Shown here in pieces: positions 46,190-59,759 of a DNA stretch of 64,000 bases. The translations under genes and the position numbers were made by a program. Position 1 is the stretch's first letter. Each line of letters begins with the position of its first letter. The stretch lies in assembly GCA_013180625.2 (NCBI GenBank), contig SNVD02006968.1, positions 62,001-126,000 on the forward strand, in the 5' to 3' direction. The notes beneath the pieces are model-generated. The model saw only the letters and a program-made list of their open reading frames with translations, did not search any database and was not told the DNA's origin. Origin of the DNA: Boswellia sacra (taxonomy: Eukaryota > Streptophyta > Magnoliopsida > Sapindales > Burseraceae).

Positions 46190-49100
46190 AATTTTTACTA
46201 ACAATCAACCAAAAAAGAAAATCGAACCCAACAATCAATCAAATATTATGATATTCAACATAAAAAGATAAATCAATTAAGATAGTAATTTAAAAGCTGA
46301 AATAGGCTAGTCTGCAATCACAAGAACTAAATTAAATATAAATAGTTAAAGATTCTCACTTGTTTGAAGGTAGTCTCTGATTGCTTACTATAGGAATCAG
46401 ATCTTCCAATTAAGATAGTACTTTCTAGAAATTTAAACATACAGAGATTAGTGAACATGAGTTTGTACTTAAATGAAACCGAAAATCAAAGGTCGTAGAC
46501 TTAAATCAATCAACCCACAACAACAACCGAATAATGAAATTTTATATTCTAAATGCTTTGTATGTCCATGCTATGCTAAATTTAAATTGGTTACTAAGTT
46601 GGTTTTTATGACATTTACATCTTCTATTAAAGATTCCTTTCGAAACTTAGTGTAAGTCTCTATTTTGCACTTAATTTATTCTGTTTGTTGACATGAGTCT
46701 CTACCATGCATGATGACATCTTATTCTGTTCTCAGATTTTCTTTCAGTTCTCTGGCGATATTCTATTTCCTATAATCTCCAGTAACATTCTATTTGTTAG
46801 CACATTGATGTTGCATTTCAAACAAACAGCAAGTTATTCTATTTATTCCAAAAATAGTACCAGACATGATGAAGTGTGTTATGGTATGTGATGTAATAAA
46901 TTATTTGGAACTTATTTCATGGGGGTTAATTGATATAATTCATAAAATAACAAGGCATTCTATCCTAGTAAACTTATCAATTTTTCTTTATTTGATGCAA
47001 GCCTAGGATAGGCTGGGAAGAGCTTTCAATCTAGAGGAAGATGGGACAAATCATGCTAAAAGCATAATCCACCTAGCTCTTGAGCTACTGGATAATGATA
47101 AATCTGAGGCCAGTTTTAATAATGTTGATTCCTAGCATAAAAATTGAATTTAGCCAAGATTAAACATAAATTTAGAAATTTTAAAAAAGCAAAAGAAAGT
47201 CATAAACAAAATCAGTAATGGTCAAAAGATATGAGGACAATCACTTCAAGATTTGAGATATTACTTTGTGAAGCCTACTCCTATACCCTGTAGTTGAGGT
47301 AGCAAAGCTTGATTAGAGGGCCCATTTGCCATGTTTCACTCATAAATTGAAATCGTTGGCAATGTAAGAGAAAGTCAGTGAGCTTGATGGATTAACAACT
47401 AGTTTTAATATTGATGACTCATTACAAACGCTGTGACTAAAAAAATGTTGACCTTCAAACCTTTTTTTTTTTTGCCATTGTCAATTGTTATCTGCAAAAT
47501 ATAAGCAATGGTAAAGAGGAAATTTGTAAGCCGTGAAATAAGATTTGTGGAAGCTGAAAAAAAATCATATTAAATCATTATGATAAGAACTTCTTCAAAC
47601 ATTTAGTATGAAATCATTGGCAGGCCAATATACCATCAGCTAGGCATTGTCAAATCAAGGAAATAAAAGCTAAAAAAAATCTTGAAAATGTCACATTTCA
47701 TGATTTTTTAAAGCAATTAAATATATATTTGATAAATGTCTTCAAGCAACCTAGTTCTTACCACCTTATAAGTAATGCAGTAGCTCTAAGTTAATCAAAA
47801 AAAATAAAAATAGAACAACTCTTTGAAAAATATATGGATGGATTCATTTAAATAGACCCTAAACTTCCAATGAAACAATTGTAGTGCATGCTTCTACTTC
47901 TTTCAAAATCAATCTGCTATAAACACACCCTTAACATGACTATAGTCTTGAATAATAATAAGTATTACCAGTTGAAATGATTTTTTCTATTTACTAGGAT
48001 ATATAGCTGTAAACTAGCGTAGATGAGAAAACACTAACTCTAGTTTTAAGTTGTAAAGATCATAATGTTGCCTTAGCTACTTTTGCCAATTTCAAGGCTC
48101 TTTTGCAATGTCCTAAGCACTATATTTTCACTCTTTGATTACTTTGAGTTGTCCTATCAAATACATGTGTAAGCTTACTATGAATCATGTGTTCATTGCT
48201 TTGTAAATCCTTCCTAGTTACAACATTTTTATTTCTTTTTCAGTTTTTATCCACAAAAAGGTAAATTCAGTCAAATAAAAAAATACAAAAGTACTATAGT
48301 TGTAGGCTTCAATGCCAATAAGAGAGATGGCAACCAAGAAACCCAGAAAATGTCCTAGCAGAATGAATAACTGTCTACCCAGTAAAGTATATATCCTTGT
48401 CTACAAGACCATGTAGATTATTGCACAAAACAAAACAATACGCAGAACAACTAAAGTCATAAGAACAATATCATTAGGAGTGTGTACATATCGTGAAGAG
48501 AGAGTATCAGCCCATTAGCAAATCCTATTGTAGAAATCCAATAAAATGGCTCTTCTAGTGACCAAACTGCTGCAGTAGAGAGAACTGATCACGTTTGCTA
48601 CTTGCATTCATTGAAAGGATCCAATTGTATATTAATTTTTAAAGTTTATATTTGAATCACAAGTGAAGATGTATCATTGTTTCCTATAATTGTTGAGAAG
48701 GTGGAAGCTCTTAGTTGACAATAAAGCTCAAAATGTACACGTAAGTAAAACAAATTGACAAAGCAATTAGACAACAAAAACTTACAAAATATCCAATCAT
48801 ATGCTGACAGATATTTGATAAATATATTTTTACTCTTATGGGACATGTATTTGTTTTCTTGGAGTACGTGCCCAACTTCAAAATCGAAATAGAAATTTTT
48901 TTTTTTAAAAGGGAAGCCCAGAGACGTAAAATCAAGAGTTTTCTAAGCTTGATATCATTTATCATATGAATGTATGAATTAAAAGATTCAGCTAGTCTAC
49001 AAATATTTATTAAATAAATGAAATATTACTCTTTTTAATTACAACAAATCTTATTATCGACTATTATAATAAATAATATGACATGTTTGTGGTCATGAAA

Positions 49101-51475
49101 TCTATTAGTTTCAATTAACTAATAAATTTATACATAAGAATCATAAAAAAATTATCAAATAAAGACTGATAATGAATACTCAAGCCAATGTACTCTGAAA
49201 TTGTCCATCACTAGGCAATATAAATATTACCAAGAAAGAGAAAAATCTAGAATTAGATTGAGAAACCCATATAACCAGAATAGAAAGATTATCAAACAAA
49301 CATTGATAATGAATACCCAAGCCAATGTACTCAAAAATTGTCCACCATCAGGCTGTATAAAATTTTACTAGGAAAAAAAATGTAATGAAATGGGAAACCC
49401 ACATCACCAACACAGATGAAAAAGACGGTGGTGGCAGCGCTCCAAATAGATGGAAGAGATGATGGTGGTGATGCTTTATACAGATAGAGGAGACAACGAT
49501 GTTGGTGCTTGAAAGGGAGGGAGGAGATGGCGGTATTGTTGCCTTAAATAGATGGAGGTGTTGACGTCGGTGTTGCCATAAACAGATGGGGGAGACGATG
49601 ATAATGGGGCTTTAAACAGATGGACGAGAAGATGGTGAGGAAAAGGAACTGGGATTGAGTTGTTTTTGGTTCTCTGGATTTCCCTCTATTAATTTGGGAA
49701 TTTTTTTTTGTTTCCTGCAAACTGTCACTGCTTCAAGCCAAGTATCCACTTACTCTTTTAGTAAACATAATCAACTTGTTTAATATATTATTTTATTATA
49801 TTAATCTTAATTTTAATTCTTTGATTATTTAATCACACGTAATCTCTAAATTTTATTTAAAACTACTTCAAATTATTGTAATCGATGTTCTTTTTTTTAA
49901 TAATTACATTGATTACAAATACAAATAATATTTTAATATTATGAATAAAATTATACTTAATTGTTTTCGTAAATGAAGTCTTCAATTACTTGATATATCT
50001 TCATTAAACAAAGATTTTTCTTTATGTTGTAAAACAAAAATATCAAAAACATAAATAATTCTAATCGTATATTATTGCAAATTTTATGGAAGTATTGAAA
50101 TTTAAATCTTAATTTTTTTGCTTGAATTGAGAAATGATTGATTATTTATATGATGTACATGAAATTAATTATAGAGTTTAATTTTAATTATTTATATTAT
50201 TCACAAAGACTAAGTATTAATCATAATATCCCAAAAATTTACTATCACTATAGGTATTTGTTATAATCACTTAATTGATTACAAGTAATACTCATAATAT
50301 CCCAATAGTTTTGTTTAATAAAATATTATGTCTATAAATAAGTTTAAATTATTAGTAATTTATTTAAAAAAAATTCTACATACAGTTTAATTGATTATGA
50401 ATCAAATTCTAAAAAAATTGTAAATGTAGTTTGATTTAATTATGATATTTTTATGTACTTACCTTATTGTTTGAGTCAACGTAATCCTCAATCAAATTTA
50501 TAATCGAATTTGCTTGATCGATTAGTGATTTGATCATCCACAAATAAGATACTTCTATGTCTAAATTTAATTGATAAGTAATTTAAATCTAACAAAACTT
50601 CTTTATGTAGTTCAATCGAGTACGTATTAAATTGTGAAAGTTATATATGTAGTTTGATCATTTATAATAAATGTATGTGGTTATCTTGATCTAATCAGTC
50701 AATCTAATCCCAAATTAAACTGATAAACGTATTTGGTTGATTTATTAGTAATTCATTTTTAAATTAAATATTTTTTATCTGAATTTACTTGATTACGAAT
50801 CATAACTATAAATTTACAATAACACATAGACATTGATTGGTTAGGAACCAAATTGTAAAACTTCTATAAAAACCAACTTAATATAAAATATGAATTTAGA
50901 TTAGAAGAAATTGGTTTATACTTAATTTTGAATTTGATTAATTTTGCACACAATATTTAAATATATTTTAAATCTATGCGTCCTGGAAAAACAATAACAA
51001 CCTAAAAATAGAGATGCCTCGAGCCCAAGTGCCATGTTTTTGTCAATTAGCACACAACCACAAGACCATAAGCACTGAATGAAGTTGCATTCAATAAATA
51101 ATATTAATAATAATATAGATAAACTTATAAAATACAAATGATAAACCAATTGGTGCATCAAAGTTTCAATCCCAAACCACAATCTGGGGTTAAAAAATAT
51201 AATATAAGACTACGTTTCTTTTAATAGTGCAAGGAATAAATTTTTTTACAATAACGTAATTAATATTAATTATTCAAAATTTATTATTAAGTTGTTTTAT
51301 AGTTCATAAAAAATTATATTAATAAATATATATTATTTAACGTACTTATATTCAAATTTTTGTAAACTATTAAAAATAGAGATGAAGAATATTTAGTAAA
51401 TATCATAAATTATTTAATTTGGAAAACAAAAAATATTTATTTTAATTAATATTCAAATGTTGGCTAATTATGAAA
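46190..51475. repeat. CACTA 5' non-coding region, copy 1
   Basis: Co-linear with 54,473-59,700. Landmarks include 'actataggaatc' (46,389; 54,660), 'ggcattctatcctag' (46,953; 54,858), 'gggcccatttgcc' (47,318; 55,232), 'cacaagtgaagatgtatcattg' (48,659; 56,580), the GGAGGAGATG minisatellite (49,415; 57,205) and 'gtaatttaaat' style AT-rich DNA up to 51,475. It has no credible ORF; small frames are not conserved between copies. It should be the promoter/leader side of the element. Confidence 0.85.
49415..49640. repeat. Minisatellite of ACAGATGGAGGAGA units, copy 1
   Basis: Degenerate units of about 35-40 bp, with CAGATGGAGGAGA, then GATGGTGGTG and GCTTTAA. Equivalent to 57,205-57,445 in copy 2, where the units are more regular. 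Confidence 0.8.
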
Positions 51476-51895
51476 AACACATGGATTAATTAATTTAATG
51501 TTAGGAGGAAACATTTGTTGCAAAACGGTTGAGAAATTATAAATTACCTGTTGTGACTAAATTTTTATCGGAAAACATATTTATTGTGAGAAACAATGCG
51601 TGGCAACATAGTTGGGTAAACGAGTTGAATTTTTGATTTTTTTTTTGTTGTGTTTATTTCATTTTCATCATTAATAGACAATTAATAGGCTTATCGAATC
51701 TAGTTCTTCAATATTGTGCCCAAAAGTTATACAAATTATAAAAATTAAAATATTAAGTGAAATAATAAAAATTTACAATCCGTAAAATCTAAATTGTAAC
51801 ATCATATATATGCTTCATTACACAATATTATATAAAATTATTGCAAAGAAATTTAACATTTCATAAGTATGAAATAACTAACAAAGATATATACA
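51476..51895. repeat. Junction of the two CACTA halves and partial left-end sequence
   Basis: Copy 1 of the 5' region stops near 51,475, followed within about 25 bases by 'aggaggaaacatttgttgcaaaacgg', which matches the left subterminal region from about 32,880. From there to 51,895 it follows 32,880-33,345, including 'catcatatatatgcttcatta' (51,801; 33,248). The outermost left end (equivalent to 32,070-32,880) and the right end of the left half are absent here. Confidence 0.85.
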
Positions 51896-51919
51896 TATAC
51901 ATACATACAAACATCCATT

Positions 51920-52029
<110 letters not shown>

Positions 52030-52329
52030 GCAAGTGATAATAAGGGCTACAAGTAAACCACAAGTTAAGATAAGCGTGGTGTAAGCATGACCTTAGCCCA
52101 TCAAAGTTAGAAAAATTATATACAACCAAAATGAAAATGATATTAGTTGTCACATGTAGGCCACAAATGATGATAGTGGTAAGCATAATAGCAGAGTTAG
52201 GAAAAACATTTACAAACCAAAAGAAACTGATATTAACTGCTACATGTAGACTACAAAGTAAGATGAAGTTTGCAGTAAGATGATGATCCACCAAGGTTAG
52301 CAAAAGTATATACTAACAAAAGACCGATA

Positions 52330-54301
52330 ATAAGTGCCATAAGTAGAACCCAAAGCTAAGATGAAGATGGCGGCAAACATGATGATGACCCAACAGAGTT
52401 AGTAGCTAAATGTTGACTCATAAAGTCCTCAAATTTTTTAAACTTTGGAATGCATTTCTTCAATGGTTTCTTTTTGTAAAGATATAACACCTTCCAACTG
52501 AGACTTCATTACCTCATATTGAGTTTGGTGTTCCTCAATCAGCTTTTTCTGCTCCTCCACTTGCTGCTTTAATTCTGCATTGCTCGATGAAGCTAGTGAA
52601 CTAAACCTTTGAGTTGTTGGTATACACGTACCTAATCCTTTAGCATAGCCTGATTTTTTTTCCAAAGACCATTTGAGATATCTCTATCTCACTCAATTGT
52701 GTTTCTCCTTCACCATTAGGTTTCCCTAACTCACATATCGATGCCTACAAATAAAAGGATTCATATGTAAGTAGTCATAAAATGAAATATTAATTTAATA
52801 TGTACAAAAATAGAAGACATACATGATGCTCTTGTGCTTTTGAGTTAACCCATCCCTTGCTAGTTTTATAATGTGTGGCTTTGAACAAGTCAGAGAAACT
52901 TTGTGTCTGACTTCCACCCTATCTAAAAGAATGATTTGAAAAAGTTAAAAAATGCCTCATAATTTCATGTTATATTAAATAAAATTATTACAAAAAAAAA
53001 CCATAACTTCACCTGAGAAATTTGAGCATGATGAGATACAAAGGACTTCGACCCTCCACGATGAGTAAATGGGAGTTTCTTTCTGTTCTCTTTATATTTC
53101 AAGCATTTCTCCTAAATTAAGATATATCACATGTTAATAACAAGTAAAAAAGAAAAAAGAGTAAATGATGAAATCATTGTAAACAAGATTGATTGATTTC
53201 AACATGATCTTTGCAATTTCCATAACGAAAATACACAATACATAAATTTTATACTTAAATAACCATAACAACAACCACACTAACATAACCACACCTTATA
53301 TTCCATATTATTGTGAAACTCACAAATTTCATATATTCTACAATATAAATGATATATCTGAAAATGCAAACAACCTTCGTTGTTTAATATTAATGAAATG
53401 TCAATTAGTGAAATGCTTGTTATCATCCATATAACTACTTAAACGTTATTATATTATAAAAATCACAATGAACTTAATAAATATAAAATCTTCTTACCTT
53501 GTACTTTTCATTGGACCACAAAGTACATAAATAGTCCCAACCCTCTTGAGTAACATTAGGTGGAGGATGTCTTCGGGCCTCATCATTTGCACCAAGTCTC
53601 AAATATTCTTTCTTCAAATAATATCAATAATCTCTGTACCGATCACCCATAATATCATTGATGCTACGTACAACATGCTCTCGGCTAAAATCTAAATCAA
53701 ACTTTGCCCATTTTCAAATAAACATTATACATATCAAGAAAAAAAATAATGACAAAGAAAAAACAAAGAATGTTTAAAACACTAGTAAACATACTAGAAG
53801 TCTATCAAACCACTCTGCTCTAGTAGGTCTCCAAGGCATCTTAGACCAAGACTCAAACTCCTATGAAGCATGGTTATGAACAATGATTCCACACTTACTA
53901 GCAAGGTTCTTTGCATATTCTCTAGTGGCTTTTCTAGTCTCTGTTGAGATAGTCAAAACTATCTTGTCTTTTGAATGCACAATATATTCTGTTTGTATGC
54001 TTCAAGAAGGACCACGGCCTTTACGTTGCGGAGGTGGTGACGGTGAGGCTACACAAATAAACAAATAAATAAAAAATAAGCATTATCTAATATAACTGAA
54101 ATAAGATTGGTTCTAAAACTTTTTTCAACTTATGTAAATATATCTCATATGTTACATAATAATGACATGATAAAATGTAGAACTTAATTTACTGGTGGTA
54201 TTTTGAACTTCTATATGACTTTCAGTTGTCTCTTGTGTGTTACTATTAGCAGATTCTCGAATGTTGAGATTCTGTGATTTCTTTCTGCCACTTGGAGCCA
54301 T
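52330..54301 (-). pseudogene. tnpA-like transposase gene (plant Transposase_24 family), about six exons, broken
   Basis: Minus-strand pieces in order: exon 1 from ATG 54,301 (MAPSGRKKSQNLNIRES, donor at about 54,195); exon 2 about 54,046-53,772 (PPPQRKGRGPS, REYAKNLASKCGIIV, EFESWSKMPWRPTRAEWFDR); exon 3 about 53,705-53,499 (DIMGDRYRDY, EGWDYLCTLWSNEKYK); exon 4 about 53,111-53,015 (LPFTHRGGSKSFVSHHAQIS); exon 5 about 52,921-52,823 (SFSDLFKATHYKTSKGWVN); exon 6 from about 52,744 (VFGKKSGYAKGLG, then a Glu/Gln/Lys coiled coil). This order is that of the plant Transposase_24 family, the partner protein in many CACTA elements. In-frame stops occur after GPS, after HNHAS and after YRDY; a frameshift or stop ends exon 6 at 52,438. 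In En/Spm the equivalent protein binds subterminal repeats. Confidence 0.8.
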
Positions 54302-54472
54302 CTGGAACACAAAATAAATATGCATTAATTACATAACTACATTTTTAGCGATAAAATTACCTTAAAGCATAATTCAAGAAAAACATAATGAATAACATGA
54401 TCATATATCATTTAAACACAAATACTCATGTAAAAATTACCATTAATCTAATCCAACATTAGTATCAATATC
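54302..54472. other. Upstream side of tnpA-like exon 1 and deletion scar
   Basis: Matches 33,477-33,632 in the left half up to 'attagtatcaatat'. The left half then runs into the TNP2 C-terminal exon, but here the sequence jumps to the equivalent of 46,200. About 4 kb of TNP2 coding sequence (not counting the nested copia) is therefore missing. Confidence 0.8.
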
Positions 54473-57204
54473 AACCAAGAAAGAAAACTAAATCCAACAT
54501 TTGATTTCCATATTATGGTATTCAACATATGAAAAAATAAAATAAATCAATTACGATAGTGATGTAAAAGCTGCCATATATTAGTTTTAATTTACAATAA
54601 CTAAACTAAATCAAAATAGCTAAAGCTTCTTATTTGTTTGAAGGCCGCCGTTGATTGCTTACTATAGGAATCGAATCTTCCAATCAAAGGTGCTACTTGC
54701 ATTTCAAACAAACAGCAAGGTCTTCTATTTATTCCAATAGGATTACCAAACTTGATGAAGTGTTACGTCATTTGCTGTTTTTAAGGGGTATATGATCTAA
54801 TACATTATTTGAAAATTATTTCATTGGCATTAATGGATATAATTCATCAAATAGCGAGGCATTCTATCCTAGCAAACTTATAATTTTTTTTTTTTCGTGC
54901 AAACCTGGTATAGGATGGGAAGAGCTCCGAATCTATAGGAAGATGGGACAAATCATGTTGAAAGCATAATCCAACCAATTCTTCACCTGTTGGATAATGA
55001 TAGATCAGATGCTAATTTTAATAATTGCTATCATAAAAATTAAATTTAGCCAATACTAAACATAAATTAACAAAATTTAAAATAGCAAAAGATTAATTTT
55101 TTTTTTTACAGTCACAAATAGATTCATTAATAGTGTAAAGATATGAAGACAATCACTTCAAGATTTGAAACATTACTATGTGGAGTTTACTTCTATGCCC
55201 TGCAGCAAAGGCAGCTAAGCTTAATTGGAGGGCCCATTTGCCATCTTTAGCTCATAAATTGAAATCCCTGACAAGGCAAGAGGGAGTCAGAGAGCTTGAT
55301 TGATTAACAGCTACCTTTAATGTTGATGACTCAAAACAAATGGTTTAACGAAATAAATGTTGACCGTAGGACTTTTTTTTTTTTTTTTCAAATTGTGAAT
55401 GGTTATCCCCAAAATATATGCCTTGGCGAAGAGGAATTTTGAGAGCTATGAAATAAGATCAACGATAGCTGAAAAACATCATGCTAAATCATTATAATAA
55501 GAACTTCTTTAAACATCTAATATGAAATCACTGTCAGGCAAATATAACATCAGTATTGCATTATAAAATCAAGGAAATAAAAGCTTAAAAATTACATTGA
55601 AAATGTCACATTTCATGATGTTTCCAAGCAAAACAATAGATACTTGATAAAAGTCTTAAAGCAACCTAGTTCTTACCAATACTTACGGAAGTGACCTCAT
55701 AACTAATGCAGCAGCTCTAAGCTTAGCAAAAAATAAAAAGACAATAACTCTTTGAAAAATACATGGACAAATTCATCTAAATAGAATCAAAGGTTCCAAT
55801 GAAATTTTTGAAATACATGCTTCTACTTCTTTCCAAATCAATTTGCTATAAACACACCCTTAATATGATTATAGTCCAGAATAATAATAAGCACTGCCAT
55901 CTTAAATGAAATTTTCTATTTACCAGGATATATAGTTGTAAACTAGCCTGTGAGATAAGAAAAGAATAACTCGTTTTGAAGTTCTAAAGATCAAAATGTT
56001 AATTTAGTTGCTTTTGCCAATTTTAGGGCTTTTTTGCAATGCCATGTGCATTTTATTTTGACTATTTGATTACCTTTAGTTGTCCTGAAAAATACATGTT
56101 TAAACTTAATTTCAAAATTGTCATCATTGCTTTGTACATCCTTAGTTACTACATTTTTATTTCGTTTTTAGTTCTTATCCACAAAAAGGTAAAATCAATC
56201 AAATTAAAAGAACAATACACAAGTATTCTAGCTGTAGGCTTCAATGCCAATAACAAAGGTGGCAACCAGGTAACCCATTGGCAGAATGAATAGATAACTA
56301 CCCAAACAAGCATATATCCCTATCTACAAGACCATGCAGATTATTGCACACACAAAACAAAATGTTGAACAACAAAAGTCATAAGAACAACATCATTAGG
56401 AGCTTGTACATATTGTGGGAAGTTAGTATCATCCCATTAGCAAATCAAATCTATGGAAATCCAATAAAATGGTTCTTCAAGTGACCGAACAGGTGCGGTA
56501 GAAAGAACTAACCATTCTTGCTGCCTACATGCATTCAAAGTATCTAATTGCATATTAATTTTTAAAGTTTATATTTGAATCACAAGTGAAGATGTATCAT
56601 TGTTTCCTATAATTGTAGTGGGAGGGTGGAAGGTCTTATTTGACAACAAAGCTCAAGAATTTACACCTAAGTATATGAAATTGATTGATTCATTAGAGGA
56701 AAAGATCAACTTTCAAATATCCAAGCACGCAGTAGAACAAATTTGATTAGTGAGTTTTAACTCTAATAATACATGCATTTTTCTTTTTGGAGTAGCTGCC
56801 CAACAACAAAACCTTAATAGAACTTTTTTTTTAAAGGAAGCCTTTAGACGTAAAATCAAGACTTTGGTAAGCTTGATAACACACATCATATCAATGTATG
56901 AATTAAAAGGTTCAACTGGTTTAATAATATTTATTAAATCAATAAAATAATACTCTTCCCAATTACAACGAATATTATTATCAGCTATTAAAATAAATAA
57001 TGTCACATGTTTGTGGTCATGAAACCAGCTAGATTCGATTCACTTATAAATATATACATAAGAATCATGAAAAGTATGATCAAACAAAGAATTACAATGA
57101 AGACCCAGGCCAATGAACTCCAAAATTGTCCATCATTGGGCTATATAAATTATACCGAAAAAAAATAAAACAAAGACTGATAATAAACCAGAGGAGAAAC
57201 CCAC

Positions 57205-57445
57205 ATTACTAGCACAGATGGAGGAGATGCAATTGTCGTTGCTTTAAACAGATGGAGGAGACAGCGATGATGGTGCTTTTGACAGATGGAGGAGATGGCA
57301 GTGGTGGTGCTGCAAATACATGGAGGAGATGACGATGCTAGTGCCTTCAATAGATGGAGGAGATGATGGTGGTGTTGCCTTAAACAGAAAGAGGAGAAGA
57401 TAGTAGTGGAGCTTTAAACAGATGGAGGAGAAAACGGTGGTGGTG
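57205..57445. repeat. Minisatellite of ACAGATGGAGGAGA units, copy 2
   Basis: About six units of 36-40 bp, with ACAGATGGAGGAGA, then GATGGTGGTG-type and TGCTTT-type blocks. Confidence 0.85.
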
Positions 57446-58071
57446 AGGAAAGGGAACTGGTGATGGGTTGTTTTTGGCTCTAGGGATTTCCCTCTATTAA
57501 TTTGGGAATTTTATTTTTGTTTCCCGCAAACTCTCCCTACTTTAAGCCAAATATTTCCTTAATCTTTTATAATACATAATCAACTTGCTTAATATATTAT
57601 TTTATTATGTCAATCTTAATTTTAATTGTTTGATTAGTTAATCATACGTAATATTTCTAAAAATGTTTCAAATTATTGTAATTAATGTTCTTTTTTCATT
57701 TCTTACATTAATTACAAATAGAATTATTATTTTAATATTACGAATAAAATTATACTTAATTATTTTCGTAAATCAAATCTTCAATTACTTAATATATCTT
57801 TATTGAAGAAAGATATTTCTTTATGTTGTAAAAAAAATCAAAACCGTAAATAATTATGATACTATGTTTTTCCCAAATTTTATGGAAGTATTGAAATTTA
57901 AATCCTATTTTTTTGGCTCAAATTGATAAAAGATTAATTATCCGTATGTTGTATATGATATTAATTATAGAGTTTAATTTTAATTATTTATGTTGTTTGC
58001 AAGCACTAAGCATCACTCAGAATATGTCAACAATTTACTATCACGGTAATTATTTGTTATAATCACTTAAT

Positions 58072-58532
58072 ATGTCTACTAACCGTTTAACAAGTAATAT
58101 CACTTCATTAATTTATACTGCTTTTTAATATTTGTTTTAAATTTTGCTAAATCTTAAAAAAAGTGCGAACAAGATTTTTAACACTGAATATACATATTAT
58201 TTGATCTAAAATATTACCTATTTGCTTATTTCCTATATACTTTTGGAAATCAATTACTTAACAAATTTAACTGCAATTATAAAAGCAATAGTTTATAAAA
58301 AAAATTTTATATCCAAATTATTAATTATAAACATTAAATTAAGCATTGAATATTTGACATTGAAGTAGGAGTCACAAAACTACCTAGCCAAGGATAGGAT
58401 TGGGAATTACAGGAATATCCAGGGAGTTAAACAAGGATCGGGGTGCAAGAGCATGGCCTTTGGACCAAAACCCTTATGTATAAACCTATGTATTCAATAA
58501 GTTAAAAATTTAAAATATAAAATAAAATTGAA
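58072..58532. other. Insertion present only in copy 2 of the 5' region
   Basis: Copy 1 passes from 'tataatcacttaat' (50,266) to 'agttttgtttaataaaa' (50,308) in about 40 bases; copy 2 takes about 460 bases. The extra DNA includes 'agccaaggataggattggg' and is otherwise AT-rich. I saw no inverted ends or target duplication. Confidence 0.6.
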
Positions 58533-59759
58533 AGTTTTGTTTAATAAAATTTTACTTCTATAAATAAGTTTTAATTTATTAGTAATTCAATTATGAAAAA
58601 ATATATATATACAATTTAATTGATTATGAATCAAATTAAAAAAATTGTAAATGTAGTTTGATTAATTATTCTACATATATACTTACTTTACTGTTTGGGT
58701 CAACGTATCCTCAATCGAATTTATAACTGAATTTGCTTGATTGATTAGTGATTTGATCATCTACAAATAAGATACTTCTATGTCTAAATTAAATTGATAA
58801 GTAATTTAAATATATCTAAACTTATTTATCTATTCAATTCATAACGTATTAAATTGTAAAAGTTATATATGTAGTTTGATTAATTATAATAAATGTATGT
58901 GGTTACCTTCATCTAATCAGTCAATCTAATCCTAAATTAAACTGATAAACGTATTGGGTTGATTTATTAGTAATTCATTTTCAAATTAAATATTTATTTA
59001 TCTGAGTTTACTTGATTACGAATCATAACTATACATTTACAATAGCACATAGACATTGATTGGTTAGGAACCAAATTATAAAACTTCTATAAAAACCAAG
59101 TTAATATAAAATATGAATTTAGATTAGAAGAAATTGGTTTATATTTTTCAATTTGATTAATTTTACGCACAATATTTAAATATATTTTAAATCTATGCGT
59201 CCTAAAATAACAATAAAAACTTAAACGTAGTGAGGCATGCCTTAAACCCAAGTTCGTGTTTTTGCTAATTAAGACGCAACCACAAGACCATCAGCACTAA
59301 TTGAAGCAATGTTGACTAAATAATATTAATTATAAAAAAGATAAACTAATAAAACAAAAATAAAAAAACTAATTGGTTCATCCGAGTTTCAATCCCACGT
59401 AATATCAAAATCTGAACAAAATCCAAAATTAAAAATATAATATAAGAATATATTTCTTTAATAATGCAATGAATAAAATTTTTTACAATAAGATAACTAA
59501 TATTAATTGTCCAAAATTTATTATTAAGTTGATTTATATTTCTTAAAAAATTCAATTAGTAAATATAAATTATTTAACTTACGTAATTATAAATTTTTGT
59601 AAACTATTAAAAAATAGAGATTAAGAATATTTGATAAATATCATAAATTATTTAATTTGATTGAATAAATGATTTATTTTAATTAATATTTAAATTTTGG
59701 TTAATTACTAAAACCAAATTCGATGCAGCAAGATTTATGTGGCTTTGTCATTTTGAGAG

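Larger units (their letters stand above)
54473..59700. repeat. CACTA 5' non-coding region, copy 2
   Basis: Co-linear with copy 1 (46,190-51,475), diverged by many substitutions and small indels. It has one extra block of roughly 430-460 bp (about 58,072-58,532) absent from copy 1. It leads directly into the right subterminal repeats, as expected of the promoter end of an En/Spm-like element transcribed from right to left. Confidence 0.85.
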
